A stretch of DNA of 64,000 nt, from assembly GCA_030606485.1 (NCBI GenBank), contig JAUWGH010000002.1, forward strand, positions 198,192-262,191, in the 5' to 3' direction. The notes under the pieces are model-generated. The model was not told where the DNA came from. It was given only the letters and a program-made list of their open reading frames with translations, and searched no databases. Shown one piece after another: positions 45,446-54,603 of the stretch; the first letter of the stretch is position 1, and each line of letters begins with the position of its first letter. The position numbers and the translations under genes are program-made. The stretch is from Promethearchaeota archaeon. Its GTDB lineage: Archaea; Asgardarchaeota; Lokiarchaeia; Sigyniarchaeales; SOKP01.

Positions 45446-45748
45446 ATGAACGCCAGGATTAATAGTGAGAAGGAAACTAGGAAAAAACCAAAGAAATTGC
45501 CGAAACAGTTTCCATGGTTTATGCCTTTTATGTGTGAAGGATGTGGAGATTGTGTTAGTGCTTGTCCGAATTCATGTATTGAAATGTTTGGTCTGGATAG
45601 AAAAGTCCCTGTAGCATGGGTTGTTGATCCAGATTATTGCATTGGTTGTGGCCAATGTGTAGATGCATGTATAGTATCAGCAGTTCAAATGACAGCTTAT
45701 GTAGATAAAGCAATTGAAAGATATAAAACTAAAAAACCATTTCAATGA
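45446..45748 (+). CDS. Two-cluster [4Fe-4S] ferredoxin
   Basis: The 100-residue protein has a Lys/Arg-rich N-terminus, then CEGCGDCVSACPNSC and CIGCGQCVDACIVSAV, two ferredoxin motifs. In the second motif the Pro after the last Cys is replaced by Ile. It precedes the HdrD-like gene and could be its electron partner or feed the AOR. Confidence 0.85.
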   Translation: MNARINSEKETRKKPKKLPKQFPWFMPFMCEGCGDCVSACPNSCIEMFGLDRKVPVAWVVDPDYCIGCGQCVDACIVSAVQMTAYVDKAIERYKTKKPFQ

Positions 45749-45847
45749 AAAAATTTATAGAAAATATATAGATATGTGATTTAAAGTTAATAAAAATTAA
45801 AAAATAAAAAATATAAAAATAAAAAATAAATCTCTAATAAAAAAGAT

Positions 45848-46921
45848 GTGAGTAAAATGGTATTTGATTTAAGAAGATGTGATTTTTCGAAATGTAAAGG
45901 AGAATGTCTTGCAATGTGCTTATTTGTTGATTATGATGAGCAAAAAGCTAAAGCGGATATGGCCAAATTAATATCTCAAGAACCCGCTGATATTCTTGCT
46001 AAATGTGTTACTTGTTATGGGTGTAATGAATATTGTCCTCAAGGAGCAAATCCATGGGATTTGATAAATCAAATGCAGGAAAAGACAGGTCTTTATATAT
46101 ATCCAAAAGAAGCTAAAAAAACTGCTTTAGGATGGGCAGAAAAAGAAGATAAGATCGTTAAAGGAGATCCTGATAAACCTGCTGTTTCTATAGGTGGTTT
46201 TCCTGATGCACTTCCTTGGGAGAAAGTTTTTAAAGGAAAGTTATTTGAAGGATTACCACTAATAATGGGAGGATCATATTGCTGCAGAGCACCAGAAACA
46301 CATATGTGTGATGCTAATTCTGCCTTAGATACCCTTCCATCATTAGTAAAAAATCTTGCTAATACAGGATATAAGGAAATAATTTTTTATCATGATGCAT
46401 GTTGGGGTTTTGTAACATCTGTGGCACTTGCTCAAATGATTGAAGTTCCCTTTAAACCAATTCATCTTATGGAATATATTCGAGATTGGCTACTTGATCA
46501 TAAAGATTTAATCACTCCATTAAATATTAAAGTTGCATATCAACGACCTTGTACTACAAGATATAATCCTCATGGAGATTTAAAAGAAGGTTTCTATGAT
46601 TGGGTTGAACAAACTTTTGAATTACTCGGTTGTGAGCTTGTAGAGCGAACATATCAAAAGGAAAATACCATGTGCTGTTGTTCCGGTATCTTTCCAACCC
46701 AGAAAGAACGTGCTATGAGTTATGTAAAAAAGAACCTGCAAGATGCCAAAGATGCTGGAGCAGATAATTATATTACATTCTGTCCTATCTGTACTGCGGT
46801 AATGCGAGGTACATCTAGAAAAATGGAAATGGAACCTTATCATATAATAATGCTAGTACAAAAGGCACTTGGTGAAGATTTACCATTAGGAGGAGCAGGA
46901 ATCGGAACTCCAGTTCATTAG
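45848..46921 (+). CDS. HdrD-like protein (HdrC-HdrB fusion) with two CCG-type domains
   Basis: The first 90 residues carry two ferredoxin-like clusters (CDFSKCKGECLAMC, CVTCYGCNEYCP), as in HdrC. The rest has two cysteine-rich CCG domains, one with GSYCCRAPETH ... HDACWG and one with RPCTTRY ... MCCCSGIF ... CPIC, as in HdrB. The two together give an HdrD-like architecture. In HdrD/HdrB the CCG clusters perform disulfide reduction; here the first CCG motif is degenerate (GSYCC), so the catalytic site may be altered. It lies between ferredoxin and mfnB. The GTG is used as start; ATG at 45857 is possible. Confidence 0.82.
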   Translation: MSKMVFDLRRCDFSKCKGECLAMCLFVDYDEQKAKADMAKLISQEPADILAKCVTCYGCNEYCPQGANPWDLINQMQEKTGLYIYPKEAKKTALGWAEKEDKIVKGDPDKPAVSIGGFPDALPWEKVFKGKLFEGLPLIMGGSYCCRAPETHMCDANSALDTLPSLVKNLANTGYKEIIFYHDACWGFVTSVALAQMIEVPFKPIHLMEYIRDWLLDHKDLITPLNIKVAYQRPCTTRYNPHGDLKEGFYDWVEQTFELLGCELVERTYQKENTMCCCSGIFPTQKERAMSYVKKNLQDAKDAGADNYITFCPICTAVMRGTSRKMEMEPYHIIMLVQKALGEDLPLGGAGIGTPVH

Positions 46922-46969
46922 TAAAAATAATCTAAATATTTTTTTTTTATATATAAATAAGGATTTAAG

Positions 46970-47680
46970 ATGAAAGTTCTTATAAGTATACGTTCACTTG
47001 AAGAATTGCAACCTGCCTTAGAAGGAAAAGCAGATATTATAGATCTAAAGAATCCAGACGAAGGTTCATTAGGTGCAGCCGTTCCTTCATTTATTAAAAA
47101 AGTTAAAAAATTGGCATTAAATAATTTAGTAAGTGCGGCAATTGGAGATATGCCAAACCTTCCAGGAACTGCAGCATTAGCCGCATTTGGAGCTGCAAAA
47201 TCAGGAGCAGATTATGTAAAAGTAGGACTTTTTGGAGTAACTAATGAGGAAGAAGGAATAAAATTGATGACTGAAGTAGTTAATGCTGTGAAAGAGGCCA
47301 ACTCAGATGTTGTAGTAGTTGGGGCTGGTTATGCGGATTCAAGATCTTTTGGCGGTGTTGATCCGTTGAAAATACCTAATATTGTGAAATCAGCAGGTGC
47401 TGAAATTGCAATGTTAGATACCGCTGTAAAAGATGGTAGAAGGTTATTTGATTTTTTAAATTTAAAGGAATTAAAAAATTTTGTAGATAATGCTCATAAT
47501 CAAAATTTATTGGTAGCGCTCGCAGGATCTCTTCGTACTGAAGATTTATCTATTATTAAACAATTAGGCGCTGATATTGTAGGATTCAGAGGTGCTGTGT
47601 GTAGTAATAATGATCGGAGGAAGGGTGTTGTTACAACAGATCGTGTTGCCAAGATTATGAAAATCGCTAATAATTTATAA
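46970..47680 (+). CDS. mfnB: (5-formylfuran-3-yl)methyl phosphate synthase
   Basis: The 236-residue product matches MfnB, a TIM-barrel enzyme that condenses two glyceraldehyde-3-phosphates to the furan precursor of methanofuran. Seen are Lys27 in DIIDLKNPDEGSLGA (the Schiff-base Lys), the strand YVKVGLFG with Lys84, VVVGAGYADSRSFG and MLDTAVKDGR. Its presence beside AOR and Fwd genes supports the view that this organism makes methanofuran. It ends 54 bases before the AOR-associated ferredoxin. Confidence 0.92.
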   Translation: MKVLISIRSLEELQPALEGKADIIDLKNPDEGSLGAAVPSFIKKVKKLALNNLVSAAIGDMPNLPGTAALAAFGAAKSGADYVKVGLFGVTNEEEGIKLMTEVVNAVKEANSDVVVVGAGYADSRSFGGVDPLKIPNIVKSAGAEIAMLDTAVKDGRRLFDFLNLKELKNFVDNAHNQNLLVALAGSLRTEDLSIIKQLGADIVGFRGAVCSNNDRRKGVVTTDRVAKIMKIANNL

Positions 47681-47734
47681 AACAATTAAAATATTATTTT
47701 AAAAATTTTAAATAAATTAAAAAAGTATAAAAAA

Positions 47735-47989
47735 ATGTCAACAAAAATAATAAAACATATAGATGATAGATGTTATGCTTGCAAAACGTGTGAATTAGTT
47801 TGTTCATTTCACCATAATAAAGTATTTCAGCCATCAAAATCGAGTATATCCGTAGAAAGAGACCATTTAAATGGTATTTGGACATGGACATTAAATGATA
47901 GTTGCGATAATTGTGAAAACGAAGAGGAGCCATTGTGTGTTAAATTTTGCTTATATAATGCTATTGTAATTAAGGAGGAGGAAGATTAA
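47735..47989 (+). CDS. AOR-associated [4Fe-4S] ferredoxin-like protein
   Basis: The 84 residues have CYACKTCELVCSFHH and, at the end, CDNCENEEEPLCVKFC, a ferredoxin pair with a nonstandard second motif, the kind commonly encoded next to aldehyde:ferredoxin oxidoreductase. It ends 1 base before the AOR start, and its tail contains the Shine-Dalgarno for AOR (AAGGAGGAGG). Confidence 0.85.
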   Translation: MSTKIIKHIDDRCYACKTCELVCSFHHNKVFQPSKSSISVERDHLNGIWTWTLNDSCDNCENEEEPLCVKFCLYNAIVIKEEED

Positions 47990-47990
47990 T

Positions 47991-49910
47991 ATGAATAGAT
48001 TTAAAATTAAAGGAGGAATTACGGGGAAGATATTACGTGTTGATTTAAGTGCAGAGAAAGTAAGAGTTGAGGAAAATATATATGCTGAAAGATGGATTGC
48101 AGGAAGGGCTTTGAGTAGCTGGATTCTCTTGAATGAAATGGACCCCACAACTAAATGGTCTGATCCTGAAAATTATCTTATTTTTGGTGCTGGTGCATTA
48201 ATTGGTACGATCGCTCCTGCTAGCTGCCGGACAAACATCGATACGATAAATGTATTTAATAATGGAAAAGGATCCTCTAATGTTGGTGGGCATTTTAGCC
48301 CAGAGATGAAATTTGCAGGGTTTGATCAAATAATCATAAAAGGTAAGGCTGAAAAACCTGTCTATTTATTTATTTCTGATGGTAAAGCTGAAATTCGTGA
48401 TGCATCACATCTTTGGGGTAAAAGTACTTATGAAACTGAAGATATTCTTAAGAAAGAATTAAGAGATAATAAAATTGAGATAGCTTCTATTGGTCCTGCT
48501 GGAGAAAATTTAGTTCATGGATCCGCAATAATTATAGATTGTGGTAGGGCTGCTGGTGGGTCTGGGGTTGGATGTGTTATGGGAGATAAAAAATTAAAAG
48601 CTATTGTAGTTCGAGGACACAACTCAGTGAAAGTTGCTCATCCAGAAGAATTTTTACAAAGAGCTTATGAGGCATATCAGAAAATAATAAAACGTCCTAC
48701 AGCTAAAGTATTCCGTAAAAAAACTCTTGCAGGAATGGTATATAATGACTCTGAACAATTTGATGATCTATGGGAAATGATGCATTCTATTAAAAATTCT
48801 CAAGATGTACATTGGTCTCGTGAACAACGTTCAAGAATAATGGGTAAGGAAGGTGTTGGAAAATTCTTTAAAAAAATTCAAGCGTGTTATGCATGTCCTG
48901 TAGGTTGTCAGCCATATTCTGAAATTAATGAAGGAAAATTCAAGGGTTCCAAGGGATTAGGTTATTGGATTAATTCAGTTATGTGGTCTGGAAAGATGGA
49001 TGTTACTGATCCAGAAGCTTCATTAAGATATCATCTTCGTGCTAATCAATTGGGCTTGGATGGAGATGACTCATCCGTCGTTATGTCTTGGGCATTTGAG
49101 GCATATGAAAAAGGATTGTTAACAAAAGAAGATGTTGATGGCTTAATTTTAACATGGGGTAATTCTGATGCAATGCTTGAATTACAGGAAAAAATAGCTT
49201 CACGTGATGGTTTTGGTGATTTTCTTGCAGATGGTGTAGTTGCTGCAGCAAAAAAACTTGGAAAAGGTTCAGAAAAATTTGCTATTAATCAAAAAGGGCA
49301 AGATACACTTGATCCATATCGTGTTTGTAAGGGATGGTCTCTCGCGTGTGCCACATCTCCAATTGCAGGGCGTCATATGAGGGGAAGCATCAACATACCG
49401 ATTGCATTTGGGCCAAAAGGTGTAAAATTTAATCCATATTCTTATGAAGACCAACCACCAATAGTATTTTGGGAATTACGAGCTAAAGAAATTGAAGACA
49501 TTACTGGAATCTGTGTTTATGTAGGAACTTGGTCTGGTGTATATGCACTTGAACCTTCAGATTATGTCGAATTAACTAATTTAGCATTGGGAATTAACCT
49601 AACGGAAGAGGATTTCATGCTCTTAGGACAAAAAGGTTATAACTTAGAGAAAGCATTTAATACCATTCATGTTGGATTTAAACGCGAAGATGACCTTCCA
49701 CATCGAAGATTCTTTGAAGATCCTATATTATCAGGGCCACATAAAGGAGAAACCTTAAATAAAGAAAAATATAATTCTATGTTAGATGCATTTTATGAAC
49801 TTCACGGATGGGATAAAGAAACGAGTTGGCAAACCCGTAAAACTTTAGAATCTTTAGGACTATCCGATGTAGCCGAAAAATTAGCAGAAGTTGGTCGGTT
49901 GATTGAATAA
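47991..49910 (+). CDS. Aldehyde:ferredoxin oxidoreductase family protein
   Basis: The 639-residue tungstopterin enzyme oxidises aldehydes to acids with ferredoxin as acceptor. Visible are the N-terminal GGITGKILRVDLS, the GIGPAGE-type SIGPAGENLVHGSA, GGSGVGCVMGDKKLKAI, and the cluster ligands C299-x-x-C302-x-x-x-C306 (CYACPVGC) with the late Cys in DITGICVYVG. A strong AAGGAGGAGG site precedes the ATG. The substrate aldehyde is unknown; the neighbouring ferredoxin is the probable electron carrier. Confidence 0.9.
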   Translation: MNRFKIKGGITGKILRVDLSAEKVRVEENIYAERWIAGRALSSWILLNEMDPTTKWSDPENYLIFGAGALIGTIAPASCRTNIDTINVFNNGKGSSNVGGHFSPEMKFAGFDQIIIKGKAEKPVYLFISDGKAEIRDASHLWGKSTYETEDILKKELRDNKIEIASIGPAGENLVHGSAIIIDCGRAAGGSGVGCVMGDKKLKAIVVRGHNSVKVAHPEEFLQRAYEAYQKIIKRPTAKVFRKKTLAGMVYNDSEQFDDLWEMMHSIKNSQDVHWSREQRSRIMGKEGVGKFFKKIQACYACPVGCQPYSEINEGKFKGSKGLGYWINSVMWSGKMDVTDPEASLRYHLRANQLGLDGDDSSVVMSWAFEAYEKGLLTKEDVDGLILTWGNSDAMLELQEKIASRDGFGDFLADGVVAAAKKLGKGSEKFAINQKGQDTLDPYRVCKGWSLACATSPIAGRHMRGSINIPIAFGPKGVKFNPYSYEDQPPIVFWELRAKEIEDITGICVYVGTWSGVYALEPSDYVELTNLALGINLTEEDFMLLGQKGYNLEKAFNTIHVGFKREDDLPHRRFFEDPILSGPHKGETLNKEKYNSMLDAFYELHGWDKETSWQTRKTLESLGLSDVAEKLAEVGRLIE

Positions 49911-49933
49911 TATTTTTAAGAATTAATACTAAC

Positions 49934-49995
49934 TTTTATTTTTTTATTTTTTTCTATTTCAGTTTTTAAATAATTTTTCCTGTATTTTTTTTTTT
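49934..49995 (+). terminator. Tandem T-rich terminators after the AOR gene
   Basis: Several T-runs (49934-49953 with short breaks, and 11 T at 49985-49995) follow the AOR stop. They separate the AOR block from the hdrBA-fwd operon. A second TSS for the latter would then lie in the AT-rich stretch around 50060-50130. Confidence 0.6.
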
Positions 49996-50173
49996 AAGAT
50001 ATTTAATTTATCTTCTAAAACAGAAAAAAAATGAACTAGTTTTTGAATTATAACCTTTCCTCCACAATTTTGTATATCTTTTAATCTAAAATTTTAAAAC
50101 AAATTGAATAATTAATTACTTAAGTTCAGAGAATGTGTTTTACCCCAATTTAATCAAAGAAAGAAAAACCATT

Positions 50174-51118
50174 ATGTCTGAAAAAAACTTAAAATATTCA
50201 TTATATCTAGGATGTGTTATTCCCAATAGATACCCTTTTATTGAGCAATCTGTGCGAAATGTGTTTAAGGAATTAGGAATAGGGCTGATAGATATGCAGG
50301 GAGCGTCCTGTTGTCCAGCTCCTGGAGTATTCAGAGGATTTAGCATACCTCTTTGGCTTGTTGTGGGAGCGCGAAATATTTCTATAGCAGAAGAGAATGG
50401 TGCCGATATTGTCCTTATGTGTAATGGATGTTATGCTACTTTGCTTGAAGTGAATGTTATGCTAAAACATGATAAAAAAAAGCGGGATATTGTAAATGAG
50501 CATCTTGCAAAAATAGGTAGGGAATTCAAAGGGACAATCGAAGTAAAACACATAATTGATGTTTTATATTATGATTTTGGACTTGATAAACTTAAAGATT
50601 ATACCAATATCAGGTTCCCTAATTTAAGAGTTGGTGTGCATTATGGATGTCATATATTGAAAGATTCTACGCATCGACCATGGCATGGAGAATCTGAAGA
50701 TCCGAGGTTTTTCGAGGAATTAATTGAAATAACCGGTGCAAAATGCATAGATTACAAAGATCGGTTAATGTGTTGTGGAGCAGGAGGGGCTGTCCGAACA
50801 GCATCATTAGAGGTATCTCTTGATTACACTAGAGAAAAGCTTGAAAATATGCGAAATGTTAGAGTTGATTGTTGTATGGTTTGTTGTCCATTTTGTCATT
50901 TACAACTTGATTTAGGTCAAATGCAGGTTAATGATACATTTAAAGATATTATTGGGGAACCTTATAAGATTCCTATAATTTATTATACGCAATTATTAGG
51001 ATTATCAATGGGAATGAATCCTCGAGAGTTAGGATTAGTAGCCACTCATAATTTAGCGGGCGTTCCCCCATTTATTCCAATTAAATCATTTATGGATAAA
51101 ATCAAGGAACACATATAA
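50174..51118 (+). CDS. hdrB: Heterodisulfide reductase subunit B
   Basis: The protein has two CCG domains: GASCCPAPGVF and CNGCYATLLEV in the N-terminal half, GVHYGCHILK, MCCGAGGAVRT and CCPFCHLQLD in the C-terminal half. These match HdrB, which carries the noncubane clusters that reduce disulfide. The ATG at 50174 gives the family N-terminus (LKYSLYLGCVIPNRYP); a GTG at 50135 is less likely. First gene of an eight-gene operon ending with fwdC. The true substrate here may not be CoM-S-S-CoB, as no methyl-CoM reductase is seen. Confidence 0.92.
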   Translation: MSEKNLKYSLYLGCVIPNRYPFIEQSVRNVFKELGIGLIDMQGASCCPAPGVFRGFSIPLWLVVGARNISIAEENGADIVLMCNGCYATLLEVNVMLKHDKKKRDIVNEHLAKIGREFKGTIEVKHIIDVLYYDFGLDKLKDYTNIRFPNLRVGVHYGCHILKDSTHRPWHGESEDPRFFEELIEITGAKCIDYKDRLMCCGAGGAVRTASLEVSLDYTREKLENMRNVRVDCCMVCCPFCHLQLDLGQMQVNDTFKDIIGEPYKIPIIYYTQLLGLSMGMNPRELGLVATHNLAGVPPFIPIKSFMDKIKEHI

Positions 51119-51133
51119 AAGAATGTTGAGAAG

Positions 51134-53140
51134 ATGTCTAAAACTATAAATAATGATGAAGAAGTAAAAATCGGAATATATATATGCGACTGCGGTATTA
51201 ATATTGCTGGAGTTATTGATACAACTACACTTACTGAATACGCAAAGACTTTACCAAATGTTAGTCTTGCAAAAGAATATACTTTTATGTGTAGTAGTAT
51301 AGGGCAGGAAATGATTAAAGAAGATATTAATGAAGGTTTAATAAATCGCGTGGTTGTTGCGGCATGTAGCCCACGAATGCATGAGCCTACATTTAGAACA
51401 GTGGTTAGAGAAGCGGGTTTGAATGAATTTTTATTTGAACAAGCAAATATTCGTGAGCATGCATCATGGGTAAATTTAGATGATTCTGAAGGAGCATTAA
51501 AGATTGCAAAAGACCATGTGAGAATGGCGGTTGCAAAATTAAATGAATTAAAACCATTAGAAGTTGAGCTTGTAAAAGTTGAGCCGACTTGTTTAATAAT
51601 TGGTGCCGGAATTGCTGGGATGTATGCATCCTTAGATTTGGCACAAGAAGGATATGATGTTTATTTGGTAGAAAAAGAACCGACCATAGGAGGACATATG
51701 GCACAATTAGATAAGACCTTTCCAACAATGGATTGCTCGGCATGTATCTTAACGCCAAAAATGGTAGATGTTGAGAGAGAGGAAAAAATTCATCTTATGA
51801 CATATTCCGAAGTTGATAATGTAGATGGATATGTAGGCAATTTTGATGTTACCATAAAGAAAAAACCTCATTATATTGATCAAGAAGCATGTACAGGATG
51901 CGGAGCATGCGCTATAGAGTGTCCAGTTATTTGCGGGAATGAATTTGAGTTGGGTATAGGAACTAGAAAAGCAGCTTATATTCCATTTCCACAAGCAATT
52001 CCTGGGAAATATACGATTGATATGACTAAATGTATTAAATGTGGTATATGCGCAAGTCCCGATGTTTGTGAACCAGATGCTATAAGATTAGATCAGAAAC
52101 CGGAATATATAGACGTGAAAGTAGGAACAATTATTGCTGCTACAGGATGGGATTTATATGATCCAACAGAACTAAAGCAATATGGTTACGGAAAGTATCC
52201 AAACGTGATAACTGGCTTTGAAATGGAAAGATTATTAAGTTCATATGGTCCTCTTGAAGGGAAACCTGTAAGACCTTCTGATTTAAAACCACCACATGTT
52301 TTAGGATTTCTACAATGTGTAGGTAGTAGGGATTTCCGTCCAGGAAAGAATAAATATTGTTCCCGTGTTTGTTGTATGTATGCAACGAAACAAGCTAGAC
52401 AGTATAAAGAAAAACATCCGGAAGCGTCCGTTTATATCTTTTACACGGATATAAGAGCCTTTGGCAAGGGATATGAAGAATTTTATGAATCCGCAGGAGA
52501 AAATTTTAATATTAAATTTATTCGCGGAAGAATTGGAGAACTGTATGAAAATAAAGATCACAGCCTTATTGTTCGGGCTGAAGATACTTTCCTTCAAAAA
52601 CAAATTGAGATAAAGTTAGATATGTTAGTGTTATCATGCGGTTTAGAGCCAAGGCATGATTCCGACCAGATTGCATCACTACTTACTATTCAAAAATCAT
52701 CTGATGGGTTTTTCATGGAAGCTCATCCAAAACTTCGTCCGGTTGATACACTAACAAGTGGAATTTTCATTGCAGGTGTTGCCCAAGGGCCAAAGGATAT
52801 CCCTGACACTGTAGCTCAGGCAAAAGGAGCAGCATCCAGTGCTGCTACATTAATGGCAATGGGAGAATTTGCAATCGAACCGTATTATTCTATAGTTCTA
52901 GAGCAAAAATGTAGCGGATGTAAATCATGCCAAAGTTTATGTCCGTTTAATGCAATAAGTTTTGATGTGATTAAAAATATTGCAGTAATCAATAAAGCAC
53001 TTTGTAAAGGCTGCGGAACATGCGCTGCGGCTTGTCCATCAGATGCTATTGTCCAGAATCACTTTTCAGATGATCAAATTTTTGCCATGATCAATACAGC
53101 TATTCCACCACTAGCAAAAACAGAAAATGGGGGTAAATAA
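51134..53140 (+). CDS. hdrA: Heterodisulfide reductase subunit A (flavin electron-bifurcating core)
   Basis: The 668-residue flavoprotein has an N-terminal Cys-containing domain (ICDCGINI), FAD-binding GAGIAGMYASLDLAQEGYD and GGHMAQLD, and the cluster pair CSAC at 201-204. Two [4Fe-4S] motifs, CTGCGACAIECP and CIKCGICASPDVCEP, are inserted in the middle, and the C-terminal ferredoxin domain has CSGCKSCQSLCP and CKGCGTCAAACP. HdrA bifurcates electrons between ferredoxin and the heterodisulfide in methanogens. The complete set of motifs supports a bifurcating type; no Sec codon is seen. Confidence 0.94.
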   Translation: MSKTINNDEEVKIGIYICDCGINIAGVIDTTTLTEYAKTLPNVSLAKEYTFMCSSIGQEMIKEDINEGLINRVVVAACSPRMHEPTFRTVVREAGLNEFLFEQANIREHASWVNLDDSEGALKIAKDHVRMAVAKLNELKPLEVELVKVEPTCLIIGAGIAGMYASLDLAQEGYDVYLVEKEPTIGGHMAQLDKTFPTMDCSACILTPKMVDVEREEKIHLMTYSEVDNVDGYVGNFDVTIKKKPHYIDQEACTGCGACAIECPVICGNEFELGIGTRKAAYIPFPQAIPGKYTIDMTKCIKCGICASPDVCEPDAIRLDQKPEYIDVKVGTIIAATGWDLYDPTELKQYGYGKYPNVITGFEMERLLSSYGPLEGKPVRPSDLKPPHVLGFLQCVGSRDFRPGKNKYCSRVCCMYATKQARQYKEKHPEASVYIFYTDIRAFGKGYEEFYESAGENFNIKFIRGRIGELYENKDHSLIVRAEDTFLQKQIEIKLDMLVLSCGLEPRHDSDQIASLLTIQKSSDGFFMEAHPKLRPVDTLTSGIFIAGVAQGPKDIPDTVAQAKGAASSAATLMAMGEFAIEPYYSIVLEQKCSGCKSCQSLCPFNAISFDVIKNIAVINKALCKGCGTCAAACPSDAIVQNHFSDDQIFAMINTAIPPLAKTENGGK

Positions 53141-53141
53141 T

Positions 53142-53570
53142 ATGGCCGAAGTGAAGGAGGATTTTGACCCTTATATTTTAGGAATTTGCTGTAATTGGTG
53201 TACATATGCTGGTGCGGACCAAGCAGGTACGAGCCGTATGCAAAGACCTGCAAATCTAAGAATTCTAAGAGTTATGTGTGGGGGGCGGATGGAACCACTG
53301 ATGGTAATTCAAGCATTAAAAAATGGTGCGGATGGTGTTCTTGTAAGTCATTGTCATGTCGGTGATTGTCATTATGTAGAGGGAAATCTTAAAACATTTC
53401 GAAAAATGCCATTATTTCTAAAAATGCTTGAACAATTTGGAGTTAATCCAAAAAGAGTAAAATACACACAAGTTTCTGCAAGCGAAGGTGCAGAATTAAC
53501 AGAAATTGTAAAGGAATTTGTTAAAGAATTAAAAGAAATTGGACCAAATCCATTAAGAATGGAGGAATAG
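53142..53570 (+). CDS. mvhD: MvhD-like iron-sulfur subunit
   Basis: The product has the MvhD [2Fe-2S] layout: ILGICCNWCTYAGAD, LRVMCGGRMEP, GVLVSHCHVGDCHY and a C-terminal helix. MvhD links a hydrogenase, formate dehydrogenase or F420-reacting partner to HdrA. The ATG at 53142 is preferred because GGGGGT lies 8 bases before it; an ATG at 53127 would overlap the hdrA end. No MvhA is seen in the window, so the electron donor remains open. Confidence 0.92.
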   Translation: MAEVKEDFDPYILGICCNWCTYAGADQAGTSRMQRPANLRILRVMCGGRMEPLMVIQALKNGADGVLVSHCHVGDCHYVEGNLKTFRKMPLFLKMLEQFGVNPKRVKYTQVSASEGAELTEIVKEFVKELKEIGPNPLRMEE

Positions 53571-53573
53571 ATA

Positions 53574-53831
53574 ATGAAAGTTTATAGAATTGAAGTAAAT
53601 AAGGTTTTGTGCACAGGATGCAACGATTGCGTGGTTTCATGTCCTGTAAATTTCGATCAATTAAAAGAAAAAGGTTATTTAAATGATAAAAACGCAGTTA
53701 TTTTAGTCAAAAATGGCTATGCAAATGAAGTATATGATGAGAATAGAACTATAAATTGTACCGGTTGTGGAATTTGTGTTGAAATTTGCCCGCAAAAGGC
53801 AATTAATATAAAAATAGTTCAACTGTTATAA
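53574..53831 (+). CDS. Two-cluster ferredoxin, FwdG-like
   Basis: The 85-residue protein has CTGCNDCVVSCPVNFD and CTGCGICVEICPQKA. It lies 3 bases after mvhD and before the polyferredoxin. In methanogen fwd operons small ferredoxins FwdG and FwdE occupy such positions; FwdG is the better match by length and cluster number. Confidence 0.75.
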   Translation: MKVYRIEVNKVLCTGCNDCVVSCPVNFDQLKEKGYLNDKNAVILVKNGYANEVYDENRTINCTGCGICVEICPQKAINIKIVQLL

Positions 53832-53894
53832 ATCAAATAATTTTAATTAAGGGAAATAAAAAGATTATTAATAATTAGAAGTTGAGAAATAAAG

Positions 53895-54599
53895 ATGTCA
53901 TTTCCAAAAATATCAAGGACAATAACAAAAGAAATAGAAAGTGTTCGAGTAAAATATTTGATTGAAAGTACTCAGCTTGATTTAGATAAAACAAAATGTG
54001 TAGGTTGCGGAGTATGTTCAAAAGTCTGTCCTATGGAAGCTGTATCAAGAGGACCAGTAGGTGCAACAATAAAGTTATCTACTGAAGATCTTGTTCCAAA
54101 TATATATGATCCGAATAAATGCAGTTTTTGTGGAGTCTGTGTCTATATGTGTCCATTTTTTGCACTCTCAATTTATTATAATGATGAGAAAGTAGAATCT
54201 ATTGATTTACCGTTAGTTCAAAAGAAAGCATTACCTAAGCTGGAATTTGAATTGAAAGATTGTGAAAAAATTGGCAGACAAGCAAAGCAATACGTTGAAG
54301 GTAAAATAAGTTTTGTGCGTGAAGAATGTGCAGGTGGTTGTTCTACATGTGTGGATGTTTGTCCAACAGGAGCATTTTCTCTTCCCGAAAAGCAAAAAGA
54401 AACACCTGGTTGGGAAAAATCACTTAAAATTGAACTTGACGATGAAAAATGTATATATTGTGGGACTTGTGATAATGCATGTCCAACGGGCGCAATAAAG
54501 CTTGAAATTACCGAAGTAAAGTATTCTGGTGATTTTAATGAGCCATTTTGGCCGGAAATGGTTGAGAGATTGAAAATGATGAGAAGGGGTGGAAAGTAA
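53895..54599 (+). CDS. fwdF: FwdF-like polyferredoxin with four [4Fe-4S] motifs
   Basis: The 234-residue product holds four cluster motifs: CVGCGVCSKVCP, CSFCGVCVYMCP, CAGGCSTCVDVCP and CIYCGTCDNACP. The third has an extra residue between the first two cysteines. Methanogen FwdF has eight clusters in about 350 residues, so this is a half-length form. It should conduct electrons between the Hdr core and the FwdB active site. Confidence 0.85.
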   Translation: MSFPKISRTITKEIESVRVKYLIESTQLDLDKTKCVGCGVCSKVCPMEAVSRGPVGATIKLSTEDLVPNIYDPNKCSFCGVCVYMCPFFALSIYYNDEKVESIDLPLVQKKALPKLEFELKDCEKIGRQAKQYVEGKISFVREECAGGCSTCVDVCPTGAFSLPEKQKETPGWEKSLKIELDDEKCIYCGTCDNACPTGAIKLEITEVKYSGDFNEPFWPEMVERLKMMRRGGK

Positions 54600-54603
54600 T
54601 AGA

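Noticed and set aside
53127-53141. ATG at 53127 as the mvhD start
   Set aside because: It overlaps the end of hdrA, and the ATG at 53142 has a well-placed GGGGGT upstream.
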